Below are positions 21,212 through 33,103 of a DNA stretch of 64,000 bases, one piece after another. The position numbers and the translations under genes were made by a program. This DNA is from Rugalucina vietnamica (lineage: Eukaryota; Mollusca; Bivalvia; Lucinida; Lucinidae), in NCBI GenBank assembly GCA_964017185.1, contig OZ024870.1, forward strand, positions 26,745,621 to 26,809,620, read 5' to 3'. The notes under the pieces were generated by a model. That model had not been told where the DNA came from. It worked only from the letters and a program-made list of their open reading frames with translations, and did no database searches. Positions within the stretch are counted from its first letter, which is position 1. The number at the start of each line of letters is the position of its first letter.

Positions 21212-24200
21212 GGTACAAGTAGGCAAAGATCAGGAAAAGGCGCAATCAGAAAAAGATTCCCACTCCAAAAACCGAGGTGGGAAAAAACCAAAATAACAAT
21301 CAGGTACTTATACCATGAAACATATCGTAAGCCGAATGAGCAGCTATTTTCCCACTAGGTGGCCACTCAGTTACCTTAACTTAACTAAAAATATGAAAAC
21401 ATACATAAGGCGCCAACAGCACAAAAATGTTTTAAACACCAAGACATAAAACAAAAAGAACCACCACAGAAGTATCGACTTGGAACGATCAGTAACACAA
21501 AGTAAATGGCGGGCTTAAACCGGTTTTACATGGCCATAACCTCACCCTAAGCTTCTGCAGTGGTTCATAACATTTAGTTAGTTCTTCGGTCCTCGTGGTG
21601 AATCTCTAACTAGTCAATGAATCATCAAGAACAAACAAATAAATCATGATAAACATCCTGATGAATCAAAAACCAGGACTCACAGACTGAGTAAGCTGCC
21701 CGACGATGGAGATCCCTGGGCGCCGAATAACCTACTAACTCCGGAGCAAAAGAAAAACACCAGTTGGACCCCGGTGGGCCAAGCAACAGACAAGAAGCTC
21801 CGGCCCCAACCAACTAAAATGAATAGCTTTATGTCGGGGCCATCATAGAGTCTGACGCCCGACCCACCGGCGTGCAATTAAAGAAGGCAGCATAGTTATC
21901 AACCATGATTGGGTTAAAAACTAAGCATGCAGACTGTCGCATAACATTCAAGTTATAACCTATACGTCTGTAACATGTTATGATTTTTCTGAACTGAAAA
22001 GAAAAATCATTAATTCCTTTAAGTTTCTTAAATTTGTAAACCAAGTCACCATAAAATTCAGGTTCCGAAAGGCCCTCACTTAAAAGCGTCTTTAACCCAA
22101 CATTATATTTGGAAATCAATTCATAGTGTCTACGATAAAATTTAGAAAATGTTTTTCGAAGTTTATGATACCGATAGCCCTGTTGGAGAAGTTTTGCCGT
22201 TAAACATTTATTTCGAGCGTTGAAGTCTGTAACATGATTGCAGACTCTAGCAAACCTAATAAGTTGCGAAATGTATACACCATAAGAAGCACGACGAGGA
22301 ACGTCACCATCCAAAAAAGGAAAATTTACTATATCAAAATCAAAGTCATCGCGCTTATCATAAATTTTAGAAGAAACAAATCCATTTGCAACAGAAAGAT
22401 GTAGATCTAAAAAGGGGGCTTCAGTATCTGAGATATTGGCTTTGTTCAACTGAAGTTCAGGTGGATAAATTTGATTGACCATACCTTCAAAATAAGGGTT
22501 GTCAATGTTCAAAAGGTCATCGAGGTACCTAGATGTGGAATTAAAAGCCTCGATAACATCAGCTTGATTATCATGGTTAAGAGAATCCATGAAATCTCTT
22601 TCGTAGCAGTATAAAAATAAATCAGCTACGAGAGGTGCGCAATTTGTACCCATCGGAATTCCAACAATTTGTCTGTATAACTTGGTCCCAAATCTAATAT
22701 AAATATTATCAAGGAGATAGGATAAGGCGTCGCATACATTCTGACATGACCAAAGTGTATACCGACTTTGGTCAGAGGAAGTGAAAAAAGCCTTTCTGTC
22801 ATTACATGCCAAATAAAGTGAACCATAGTTTTTTAATGCCCTTTTGAAGGTCCACTCTATCAAATCCAGAAGTTTTTCTTTAATTAGATTATGTGGTAAT
22901 GTTGTATACAGAGTAGAAAAATCATATGTGGACAAGCTTGTCGCACGGAACCCTCTACACTTCAATTTACTGAGCACCTCACCAGGATTTTTAATTGACC
23001 AAAACCAATTTTTATTTGAAGTTTCATACACTGTCTCACAGTATCTTATAACATGAGATTTGATAGCAGTAAGACAGGAAGTTAATAATCTAGAAAGTTC
23101 AGTGGTAGTACAAGAGCTAGAATTTGCAATAAATCTAGCTTTGTATGGTCTTTTGTGAAGCTTAGGTAACCAATACATCGTAGGAAGTCTGTCTTGGCCT
23201 TCATTGACAGAAACAGAAAACTTAACAGGTAAATCGTTTAAGTGGGCATTAACTACAGACACCTCATCAGTATCTGTCTCCAGATAAGCCCTGGTAGGCT
23301 GGTACCATCAAGCTCCTGTTTTAAGGTGTTAACGTAGTGAAGCCTACAAACGACAACAACATTGTTTGCGGCTTTGTCTGCCGGAACCAAGACATACTTA
23401 CTATGAAATTCTTGGATACCCTGCTTCAAATGCCTAAATGACGATTTGGGTTTAGGAGGTAAAAGATTAGTATTTTGTGAATAAAACTTAATACGTTTAT
23501 CCACGATAGTGAAGATACTTCTTTTCCATTCTTTAAGAGCATTATCCTCAACACCCTCTCGTTTACACCATCGATTTCCGAAATCATTTAATGCAGAAGA
23601 AATCTCCTCTCTACATTTGTCGAAATTAATGTAGGAAGGGAATCTATATTTCGGACCTTTAGAAACAATTTTGCGAATTCTAGAATCCGAAATTAATTTT
23701 AAGTTTCCAGTAACAATATGTCCAGCGGGTTGATAAACATATTTTGAATCTTTACAATCTCAAGACTTAGGAGTATTAGCATGGATATCAAGATCAGAAA
23801 CAAGTTTATTGAAATTAAAAATTGTATTTCTGATTGGTTTGTTATATTTGTAACAAATAATAGGAGGTTCTGAATTTTGGAAGTAGGTAGGTATAGACTG
23901 TATCACTGACTTATCCTGGAAAACTATCTTTGGTACCACAACAATGCTAGAAGACATTTCTCACAGATAAACATTTTATATTACTGATCGTTCCAAGGCG
24001 ATACTTCTGTGGTGGTTCTTTTTGTTTTATGTCTTGGTGTTTAGACTTTTTGTGCTGTTGGCGCCGTATGTATGTTTTCATATTTTAGTTAAGTTTAGGT
24101 AACTGAGTGGCCACCTATTGGGAAAATAGCTGCTCATTCAGCTGACGATATGTTTTCATGGTATAAATACCTGATTGTTAATTTAGTTTTTTCCCATCTC

Positions 24201-24262
24201 GGTTTTTGGAGTGGGAGTCTTTTTCTGATTGCGACTTTTCCTGATCTTTGCCTACTTGTACC
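21212..24262 (-). mobile_element. Penelope-like retroelement with 282-bp inverted terminal repeats
   Basis: The left repeat 21212-21493 and right repeat 23982-24262 are inverted copies (ggtacaagtaggcaaagatc at 21212; its complement ends at 24262). They enclose a minus-strand RT frame (21829-23957) and ~330 bp of 3' region. Long terminal repeats, sometimes inverted, are known for Penelope-like elements. Fragments of the same ends are at 5873-6247, 9180-9285, 15150-15215, 15563-16138 and 47195-47392. No GIY-YIG endonuclease was recognised. Confidence 0.85.
21829..23957 (-). pseudogene. Penelope-like reverse transcriptase, one TGA and one frameshift
   Basis: Reads from Met at 23957 (MSSSIVVVPKIVFQD). 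An in-frame TGA at 23760-23762 follows NTPKS. The frame then stays open (YVYQPAGHIVTGN, ADKAANNVVVV) to a frameshift at about 23260-23285, and the last 477 codons run open to 21829. In that last part: WLPKLHKRPYKARFIA (31-46), YDFSTLYTTLP (113-123), GIPMGTNCAPLVADLF (201-216) and catalytic YLDDLL (246-251). These are Penelope-group RT motifs. Related proteins, as I recall them, have Cys at the TGA position (a CxC pair), so the TGA is either a nonsense change or recoded selenocysteine. No GIY-YIG domain was recognised. The frameshift suggests this copy is dead. Confidence 0.85.
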
Positions 24263-24450
24263 TTTTTTCATTGTTAGGCCATCACACACAGCTCATAACC
24301 TGTTGTATAGGATTTAAGTCAAATGAATCACCAGGACATTCAATACTAGTTTTATACTGTAACAACCGTTTTACCATGAAATTCTAAAATACACGTCGAT
24401 TTAAAATCACGGTGCAACTTTGTAAAGAGTGTCCATAAAGACATCAAATT

Positions 24451-24617
24451 CAGGGACGGATCCAGGATTTCAGAAAAGGGGGTTCAAATGAAGAAAAGAA
24501 GGGTTCGTTTGCCTCATTTCACACAAAATCTCTTGAAATTCCCCATGAAAATGAAATAATTAGGGTCCAGAGGGGGGTTCGAGCGCACCTCTTGAACCCC
24601 CTCTAAATCCGCCACTG
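24451..24617. mobile_element. 167-bp hAT-like MITE
   Basis: The ends cagggacggatccagg and taaatccgccactg are inverted and resemble the CAGTGGCGGATCCAG ends of hAT MITEs. AAATT flanks both sides. The other arm of the host element (about 26421-26436, gaaaatttggtgtc) shows the same place without the insert. The visible 5-bp repeat is shorter than the usual 8 bp of hAT, so the class is tentative. Confidence 0.75.
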
Positions 24618-24732
24618 AAATTTTCAGCCTTACTACGAAAATGGTTCTTTCATCAATTAGAAACAAAATTACAAGGTTCCTCGTGGAATCTTTGAAACTT
24701 GAATATCAACGATTTTTTGTGTGTGTGCATGC

Positions 24733-24733
<1 letters not shown>

Positions 24734-24816
<83 letters not shown>
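24734..24816. repeat. Poly-T then (GT)n tract
   Basis: About 54 T followed by about 15 GT units, inside the left arm of family E copy 2. The right arm lacks it, so it arose after insertion. Confidence 0.98.
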
Positions 24817-24819
<3 letters not shown>

Positions 24820-25367
24820 ATTAATATTGGGCTCCTTTATTATGTGATCAGTTTAGGCGTACATCATCACACGATCTGGAAGTTTTTATATACAGAGTAA
24901 ATAGTTAAACTCATGCGTAATAAAGTATGTAAACGGGTTCGTCAAGTTGTCCATGTCTTGCCAGTGACAAGAATATTTGTCAATTCATTTCTGAATATCG
25001 CAGGGGTATATTAATAACTGAACGCAGCTGTACGTGATCGTGGAAATAAAACAATAGCAGTTCAAGAGCTGTCTTCTGGCAGAAGTAATCCAAACAGTGG
25101 TATATATGGGTGGAGAATATCAATTTCAGAGGAACTGGCAGAATATTTATTTCGCTGTATGTATGTATGTGGAGAAAGATACTGTGCTCAAGATGAAAAA
25201 ACCATCCATAACCCATCTGATTATGGCAAAGGTAATCCCTCACAATATTATTGCTAACCCTCCTAAGGCTGTGCTACTTATGTGGTTCATCTTGTTCGAG
25301 TATGCGTGTATATCGCATTTCCAGTTAGAAAGAACCAAGTTGCATTTCCGCCGTAGGAAGGACCCAG

Positions 25368-25370
<3 letters not shown>

Positions 25371-25421
<51 letters not shown>
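25371..25421. repeat. (AAT)n microsatellite
   Basis: About 16 AAT units in family E copy 2. The matching place in copy 1 (about 6572-6590) is only aataaaaaatccacagtaaa, so the expansion is specific to this copy. Confidence 0.98.
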
Positions 25422-25771
25422 GTTTCTCCGACATGCTTCAGTGACAATCAGATGGAGATTAACCACTTTGCGCAGTTCTTGTACGTTGAAATACTTCCTG
25501 TTAATATTAGAAACAAAAATACACTCCGGGCAATTTTGTCTAATGAAGTTCTTCCGTTCGGGCATTTAATGTGTTGGGTGAATTCCCACAGCTTTTGAAG
25601 TGAAATTGAGTCTTTCTGTTTGTTGACAGTTTAATTGATCTAAGAACTGTCTATTTTTCCCAGCGGAATCTCTTCGACACACCGTAGATCAGACAAAATC
25701 TCTATAGCAGGATAACATGTTCCTGTGATTTAGCCTCTTTTCAAGCGCTTACTTCTTTAGTTATGTAGATT

Positions 25772-25775
<4 letters not shown>

Positions 25776-25820
<45 letters not shown>
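25776..25820. repeat. (CT)n microsatellite
   Basis: About 22 CT units, allelic in position to the tract at 11887-11975 in the other family E copy. Confidence 0.98.
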
Positions 25821-25821
<1 letters not shown>

Positions 25822-26530
25822 AACACAGTTTATTTTGTTTTGTGTTACTTGTTAATTTAGCCTCTGTGCGTCCGTGTCGAGTAACACGTACCATCCGTCT
25901 TTGATTTAGAACAGTTCTGAATGAAAAAAGTGAAGATATGCTTTCCTCGTTTTGTCTGGTCAATCGTTTTAAAAATGAATAAATAAAAAAAATCGTACAA
26001 TCTTTCAAAGGTGTGTAAGCGTTATAAAATCAGTCGCGTCACGAAAAAACTGCTTTCACAACAAACTTTTGCGTGGAAAACCAAATGGACCACAGTGACC
26101 TACAGCTGCGTTAAATTATTAATATACCCCTGCGATGTTCAGAAATAAGTTGACAACTCTAATCGCCACTGGCAAGAAATGCACAACCGGGTGAATGTGT
26201 TTATATAATGAGTTAAGTATGAGTATAAATATTTACTCTGTATATAAAGCGTCCAGATCTTGTGATGTCGTACGGCTACATTGATAACATAACATAAAGA
26301 GGCAAATTTAACATCAATTTCGCTGATATTCGAGTTTCAAAGATTCCACAAGGAACCATGATTAATTGTTTGTAATTTTATTTGTAAATTATGGACGAAT
26401 AACCATTTTTGTACTACAGCTGAAAATTTGGTGTCTTTATGGGCACTATTTTCTAAGTTACACCCTGATTTTCATCCATTGTACATTTTAGAATTTCATG
26501 GAAAAGCGATTGTTACAATACTGTATGCAT

Positions 26531-27340
26531 GCCGAAATTAGTCCCCAACATACTCAAAATTTGTTGTTGATGGCTAAATCAAATTAAGTATATTTTGTCA
26601 TTATTTGGTTGCTACGGTCAAGATTTTAGAAAAGATGCAGATAATTTGGGGAAGGGCAACAGACAGTTTAATGTTTGAGGGGACAAGTAACAAACTTAAA
26701 ATCGGTGCAAGGTAATTGGGAGCTGGCTACATGAGATCTGGCATATGGCGTTTAAAATGGAATCAACTGTTGCTCTCAGAATAATCAAATATAACATAAT
26801 TACAATCAAATGCTAGTGCAAAATAGACTTGAAGGCACTCTAAAAGGCATCAGATCGGAAGGGAAAATTTGGAAAATTGTAAGGGATGTGACGTTGTTGA
26901 CGTCAAAGTGCTCCGAGAGTAGTTACATGCCGATACTAAAATGATTAAATGAATAGGTTCCAGATGAGCTATTCATCTGAAATTCTCTGGAATTCCTTAT
27001 GATATATTGCCATGTTCCTGGGTAAAGTTTCAATAGATTCATTTCAGAAGTTACTGAGTTATCGACACAGTCTCAAAACTTTCCGAACAGCCTACGTATA
27101 AAACTAAGCATATCAGTGTTATTTTGTAAGAAAATTAATATTCTACCAGGACGGTTTTACGAACAAAGCTTGCTAGGTGGTTCCTTCATGAGATAAGCAT
27201 GACTTAAAGCACTGTGGGGTCACCCATGGTTTTGTTTTCTGCCAAAACGTGGCTTGGCATTTCATCATTATAATTCATGGTTTGTCTTCTCGGCACAGAA
27301 TACCACAGGGAACTGGGACGTTCACAGATAAGCTTTTATT
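26531..27340. other. No gene seen
   Basis: AT-rich sequence without a recognisable gene. 27105-27180 (aaaactaagcatatcagtg, ggacggttttacgaacaaag) is the complement of 29920-30005 and so belongs to an outer part of the family E repeats. Confidence 0.6.
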
Positions 27341-29304
27341 AGCTCACCTGAGCCGAAGGCTCACAGGTGAGCTTATAGTATACCCATCCGTCGTCGTCCG
27401 TCGTCCACCATTTTCAAAGATCTTCTCCTCTAAAACCACTTGGCCAATCAAAGCCAAACTTCATGTGGAGCATCCTTAGGAAGGGGGAACGAAAGTTTAT
27501 ATAAATGGTCCAGGTCACATGACCAAGATGGCCGCCATGGCTATAAATAGCAAAAACCTTTAAAAATCTTCTTCTCCAGAACCAGTAGGCCGATTTCCAC
27601 GAAACTTGGTATGTAGCATCGGGGACGCGGGCCCATCATACTTAATATAAATCATGACCCTAGGATGACCTTGACCTATTTTATGGCAAGGTCAACTTAG
27701 GTCGCCAATGCATTTGAATGGGAAAAAATGGTAAAATGCTATTTAATGGGTAAAACTTACTGGGAATAGGCAAATGGACAGAAGATTAATGTTAATGCAA
27801 AATTTTAGCCCCTGGGGGGTTGTCTGCCCCTGCCCTGGGGCTATATACATGTATATGACCATAATATTCAAACATCTTCTCCCGTGAAACCGCTAGGCCA
27901 ATCAAAGCCAAACTTCATGTGGAGCATCCTTGGGAAGGGGGAAAGAAATTTTATATAAATGGTCAATGTCACATGATCAAGATGGCCGCCATGGCTATAA
28001 ATAGAAAAAACCTTTAAAAATCTTCTTCTCCAGAACCAGAAGGCCAATGATTTTGAAACTTGGTGTGAAGCATCAGTGACTGGAGCTCTACAAAGTTTAC
28101 ATAAATCATGACCCTGGGATGACCTTGACCTATTTTACGGCAAGGTCAACATAGGTCGCTCATGCATTTGAATGGGGAAAAGTGTTAAAATGTCATTTGT
28201 AGGGAAAAACTTGCAGGAAATGGGCAAATGGACTTATGATTGATGATTCTGAAAAAATTTGGACCCCAGGGGTCTGTCTGCCCCCATCCCGGGGCAATAT
28301 ACATGTGTATGACCAAATTATTCAAACATCTTTTTCTCTGAAACCGCTTGGCCAATCAAAGCGAAACTTTATGTGGAGCATTCTTAGGAAGAGGGAATGA
28401 AAGCCTATATAAATGGTCAAGGTCACATGATCAAGATGGCCGCCATGGCTATAAATAGCAAAAACCTTTAAAAATCTTCTTCTCCAGAACCAGAAGGCCT
28501 ATGATTTTGAAACTTGGCATGAAGCATCAGGCAATGGAGCTCTACAAAGTTTATATAAATCATGACCCTGGGATGACCTTGACCTTTTTTACAGCAAGGT
28601 CAACTTAGGCCGCCCATGCAATTGAATGGGAAAAAATAGGAAAATGTCAATTAATGGCAAAAACTTGCTAGGAATGAGAAAATAGACAGAATATTCATGT
28701 TTATGAAAATGTTTTTGGCCCAGAGGGTTGTCTGCCCCTGCCCAGGGGCTTTATACATGTGTATGACCATAATGTTCAAACATCTTCTTCTCTGAAATCG
28801 CTTGGCCAATCAAAGCCAAACTTTATGAGGAGAATTCTTAGGAAGAGTAAATGAAAGTTTGTCAAGTTGGCCAAGGTCACGTGACCAAGATGGCCGCCAT
28901 GGCTATAAATAGCAAAAACCTTTAAAAATCTTCTTCTCCAGAACCAGAAGGCCTATGATTTTGAAACTTGGCATGAAGCATCAAGCAATGGAGCTCTACA
29001 AAGTTTGTTTAAATCATGACCCTGAGATGACCTTGACCTTTTTTACGGCAAGGTCAACTTAGGTTGCCCATGCATTTGAATGGGGAAAATTGTTACAATG
29101 TCATTTGAAGGGCAAAACTTGCAATAAATTGGCAAATGGACTGATCATGAATCTTTATGATTTAAAAAAGAAATTGACTCCAGACGTTGCTCTGACCCTG
29201 CCCTGGGGTTATATACATGTATATTACCATTCTAGTCAAACAAGTTTATTGGTATATATCTCAGGTCTCAGGTGAGCGTTTACAGGACCATTGGTCCTCT
29301 GGTT
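27341..29304 (-). mobile_element. Complete Helentron-like element, family D, four monomers
   Basis: The closing hairpin agctcacctgagccgaaggc, then a short gtcgtcgtccgtcg tract, then four ~450-bp monomers, then the start end (gtttacaggaccattggtcc, ctctggtt). Each monomer has caagatggccgccatgg, cttcttctccagaacca and a TGACCTTGACCT pair. No open frame has coding character. This is the best preserved multi-monomer copy in the window. Confidence 0.8.
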
Positions 29305-30261
29305 GTTAGACTTTCTCTCACAGCTCATTTTCGTGATATTTAAATCCTCTTGTATATGCTTTAAGTCAAGGAAATCACCAAGCCATTTAAAGACAGACAT
29401 TCCTCTAATATCAATAATGGTCCCTCTATTCTTACTTTAGGATAAATACTATTTTTTCGTATCTTTCACACTATAGAAGACGCTTGAAATATCACGAAGA
29501 GGAGATATGAGTCTTTGTCTAACAATAAATTTAGCTCACTATGGCATTTGGTGCGGAGGAAAAAATCACGAAACTGTATAACTCATGTTGTCATGGCTTT
29601 AAGACTTGCTTACCTCATGAAGGATAAAAATAATTGTTAGATCCTTTGGAAGCAGTAAAACATTCAAAGCGAGACGATGGGCCATATTGTACAATTTCGG
29701 GTAATGAACCTTCATCAGTGACCCTTAACAAAACTGGCAGCGAAAGCCAGACATGTTGCTGCAATTTCAAGAATTTACATTTGTGGACTCCTAATCCCAA
29801 AGGGGCCAAATAATCAAAATACTGTTAAGAAGATGATTCTTAACGTACAATATATTTGAAATACACCAAATGGATTCACTGATCCCAAAAGACACACCAA
29901 AGGAACCCACTCTTGCAAGCTTTGGTCGTAAAACCGTCCTAGTAGAATAGTATTATTATTATTATTTTTGGCAAAATAACACTGACATGCTTAGTTTTAT
30001 ATTGTAACAACCGCTTTCTATGAAATTCTAAAATGTACAATGGATGAAAATCAGGGTTTAACTTTGTAAATGGTGCTCATAAAGACAAATGGTTATTCTT
30101 TCATAATTTTATTTTACATATAAAATTACAAACCATTAACCATGGTTCCTTGTTGAATCTTTGAAACTCGAATATCAGCGAAATGTTTGTTAAAATTTGG
30201 CTCCATACGTTATGTAATCAATTTAGATATACAGCATCACAAGATCTGGACGTTTTATATA
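29305..30261. mobile_element. Family E copy 3, left arm, with family H inside
   Basis: 29310-29400 and 29920-30258 match the left arm of copy 2 (gtaacaaccg, gaaattctaaaatg, gaatctttgaaactcg, cacaagatctgg). 29612-29900 is a minus-strand copy of repeat family H. The arm is interrupted at about 30259 by the TTGCCC-palindrome element and resumes at 33104, where it runs into the N gap. Confidence 0.7.
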
Positions 30262-31307
30262 CCAGGAGAAGAGATTGCCAATTGGGCAATGCCATTTTTT
30301 CAGAAGGTTTACACCAAACTGCCCATTTTATCGCATTTTGTTGCCCAAATGGGAAACAGACTGCCCTTTTTTATATCTCTCATAAAAACGATCTGTGCAA
30401 AATGTTAATATATGTGCAAAACCTAATTGGAGCAAAAAGAAGGAGAAGAATTTATCTAAATTTTGTCCGTTCAAATTTTTTAACATTACTTTTTAAAAAA
30501 GTTATGTAGGTTTGAAAATTGGCATTTTTTAAAGAAAATTATTTTGTTACTTGTTGCCCATTTTGACGCAGTTTTATTTTCAGTTGCCCAAATGGGCAAC
30601 GGTCAATTTAAAACAGAGTTTATGAAATGTTTTGTTGACCATTGCAGTACACTTTATGAATCAAATAAAATATGGCTATTTACACTCTGTTAGTCCATGG
30701 ACATGCCATATTAGGCCTTAATGGTATGACCTCCTGGAGTGCTGATCAATGAGAATGAAATAACAATGAAAATCAAACAATGTTATCATTATAATTGCAT
30801 TAAGAGTAAAATCACATGACAAATCAAGGCGTATATTTTGCAAATTGTGTTTGGATCATCAGACAACTGCATAGGAGGAGGAGTGCTTTCACCTGGCCTC
30901 TTTACCTGAAACAGAGAATCATACACTTCATAAGTTACTTGCTCTTTGATCAAGAGAGAACACATTTGTGTGAAAGTGCTCTAAAGCGTCATCGGTGACA
31001 TTATGCTGTAAACATTACTGACCATTCATCAGCAATTTTACTAGGTAAGTACAGGTGTTTCAATGCAATGTTTGTACATGTACATGTATAAGGTAATTTA
31101 TATGGACATGGTGACAGGTAGCTGTTCCTCATGTATTGTGTAATTGGAACTGTGTTGCTGGATTGCGGGAAATGCTAAGATGTACTATAATGCATTCTAT
31201 CATAATGTATTCTATCATTATTGAAAGTACTATGGTCTCAATGTGGTATCATCAAACTGGATTGAGTATCTATGTGTAATACAATATGCAATAAAGTCAC
31301 ATAATAA

Positions 31308-31311
<4 letters not shown>

Positions 31312-31363
<52 letters not shown>
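31312..31363. repeat. Poly-T tract
   Basis: About 52 consecutive T. The poly-Phe/poly-Lys frames over it are meaningless. It could be the tail of a retroposed copy, but nothing recognisable adjoins it. Confidence 0.98.
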
Positions 31364-31886
31364 CATGCTCATCAGGGCTTAAAATAACTAATACCAGAAT
31401 CAATGTCATCATACCCATTTACTTTTTCCTGCCATAAATTCAAAAATCTTAGAATTTTAATGAAAAGAGACTGAGCATGATAAACTCCCATGCTCAGTTG
31501 AGCTGAGAATCGAGTTTATCTCCACCTACCGATTGATTCTTCTCGATATGAGTGAAAAAGCTTGAAAGGGACGTAAAACTGAATGTAAAAAAAATCTGGA
31601 GTGAAAAAAATGTACTTTAGCATTGAGCCAGGGCACAAAGAATTGCTTTTGTTACACAAAAGCAATGGCTCTGCAGTCTGCATACCCTAGCAGTTTGGTA
31701 ACATTTAATCGCATTAAGATCTTAGACAAACCAAAACATAGCAAAGACGGATCTGACCTACATGCATATGGGATGACATGTGTGAGTGAATGCATGTGCA
31801 AGTTGTTGAGAATATTGTTTACAACTCTTTGATTCAATAAAAATGTTTTCTTACCACCCCAAGGTGCATGTATATGATTTATTTAG

Positions 31887-32195
31887 TTACCTTTCGGATC
31901 TGTTTATTTTGGAACTGAAATCTGTTTGGCATTCTGTATCAGTCTGGAATTCTGATGGTGTTGTTTGACAATGTACTTCGTTTTGTATTGGCACTTCTTT
32001 GTCTTTGTCACATTCGACACAATTTTTGTTGACATAATCAAAACAAGCGCAACAGTATGAGACGGTTGTCACATGATGTTTACTAATAACGACTCTATCA
32101 AGAGCACACAGCGTTTCTCTTGGTATGTTACCCCTGACTTTGACAGAATGGACCTCAGATATTCCCCCATTCTCTATGTTTAAAATCCACTCCAC
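31887..32195 (-). CDS. Hypothetical 102-codon frame inside the TTGCCC element
   Basis: The frame opens after a stop with a GTG and has no ATG near its start, so if real it is an exon or the tail of a longer gene. It reads VEWILNIENGGISEVHSVKV then RGNIPRETLCALDRVVISKH. A cysteine cluster follows (CCACFDY, CVEC), then acidic and QTD-containing repeats (CQTTPSEFQTDTECQTDF). Composition is less biased than the neighbouring noise. No known transposase or domain is recognised. It may be element-encoded. Certainty is low. Confidence 0.3.
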   Translation of the reverse strand: MEWILNIENGGISEVHSVKVRGNIPRETLCALDRVVISKHHVTTVSYCCACFDYVNKNCVECDKDKEVPIQNEVHCQTTPSEFQTDTECQTDFSSKINRSER

Positions 32196-32269
32196 ATTTC
32201 TTCACAAATTTGACCATTTTAGAAATGCCCCAGCTACTTTGTTACTATCCATACTATTGCTACTATCCA

Positions 32270-32630
32270 TAGTGTAGATTATATTTTTCTTTTGATCCTT
32301 TGGGATCAGTGAATATATTTGGAGTGTTTCAAATATATTGTACGTTAAGAATCATCTTCTTAACAGTATTTTGATTATTTGGCCCCTTTGGGAATACAAG
32401 TCTGATTTAGACTACACCGATGTAAATTTTTAAAATTGCAGCAAAAATGTCTGGCTTTCGCTGCCAGTTTTGTAAAGGGTCACTGACGAAGGTTCATTAC
32501 CCGAAATTGTACAATATGGCCCATCTTCTCGCTTTCAATGTTTTACTGCTTCCAAAGGATCTAACAATTATTTTTATTTGTTGTACAGCTTATAACAAAA
32601 TGAGAATGATCATATATTTCATCTTAAAGT
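32270..32630 (+). repeat. Repeat family H copy
   Basis: It matches 12290-12800 and, inverted, 29612-29900 (attatatttttcttt, gatcctttgggatca, gaatcatcttcttaacagta, gttttactgcttccaaagg). It lies inside the TTGCCC element and may have arrived there separately. Confidence 0.6.
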
Positions 32631-33103
32631 AATTTAAAAGATATGATTGCAATCTGTAATCTTATTTCTAAATCTAATTTATTTGTTCAGCATATCAGAA
32701 TACTAGTAAATAATCTTGACAGTTGTTCCCCATTTGGGCTCCTAGATAACAAAATTATATGGCGTTGCCCATTTGAGCTCCAAACTGAGATTTTTGTTGC
32801 CCAAATGGAAACAGATTGTCAAACCAATTCATTTCAAACAAAACCAATTTTCAAAGTTGTATTATTTAATGACAAATCAGTTTTAAAAAAATTGAACGGA
32901 TAATTTTTCGATTTATATCTCCCCTACATGCATGTGTGTCTATTTTTCATCAATTTCGTTTGGTCTTTTGCACAGGCTAATTTTAATGAGAACACCCCAA
33001 AATGACCAATTGGGCAACAATCAATGAAAAGTAGGAGAAATTAGCTGTTAACCTTCTAGTATTTTGTGTTGCCCAATTGGGCAATCTCTTCTCCTATTAT
33101 ACA

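Larger units (their letters stand above)
24283..26530. mobile_element. Family E element copy 2 with long inverted arms
   Basis: The left arm (about 24340-25045) and right arm (about 26095-26530) are inverted copies: gaaattctaaaatacac, ctcgtggaatctttgaaact, cttgccagtg and cgcaggggtatattaataac recur as complements. Without later insertions the arms are ~430-450 bp. The interior, 25046-26094, carries AAT and CT microsatellites and no recognisable protein. Copies 1 and 3 are at 6262-12220 and 29305-33227. Confidence 0.75.
30262..33100. mobile_element. 2.84-kb element with TTGCCCAAATGGGCAA subterminal palindromes
   Basis: The inverted ends are AGGAGAAGAGATTGCC(C)AATTG at the left and its complement CAATTGGGCAATCTCTTCTC at the right. 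The insert splits family E copy 3 (tttatatac before, tatacagag after; TATAC may be the target duplication). Within ~350 bp of either end a palindromic block, ttgccca-a/t-a/t-tgggcaa, occurs at about 30279, 30343, 30590, 32733, 32762, 32795, 33008 and 33067. The interior contains a poly-T run, a family H copy and a 102-codon minus frame. I do not recognise the family. Confidence 0.7.

Noticed and set aside
25240-25565. Poly-Tyr and poly-Ile frames
   Set aside because: Translation of the (AAT)n tract.
30183-30509. 108-codon plus frame
   Set aside because: Crosses the border between family E and the inserted TTGCCC element, so it did not exist before insertion; no domain.
31230-31437. Poly-Lys and poly-Phe frames
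   Set aside because: Translation of a homopolymer T run.
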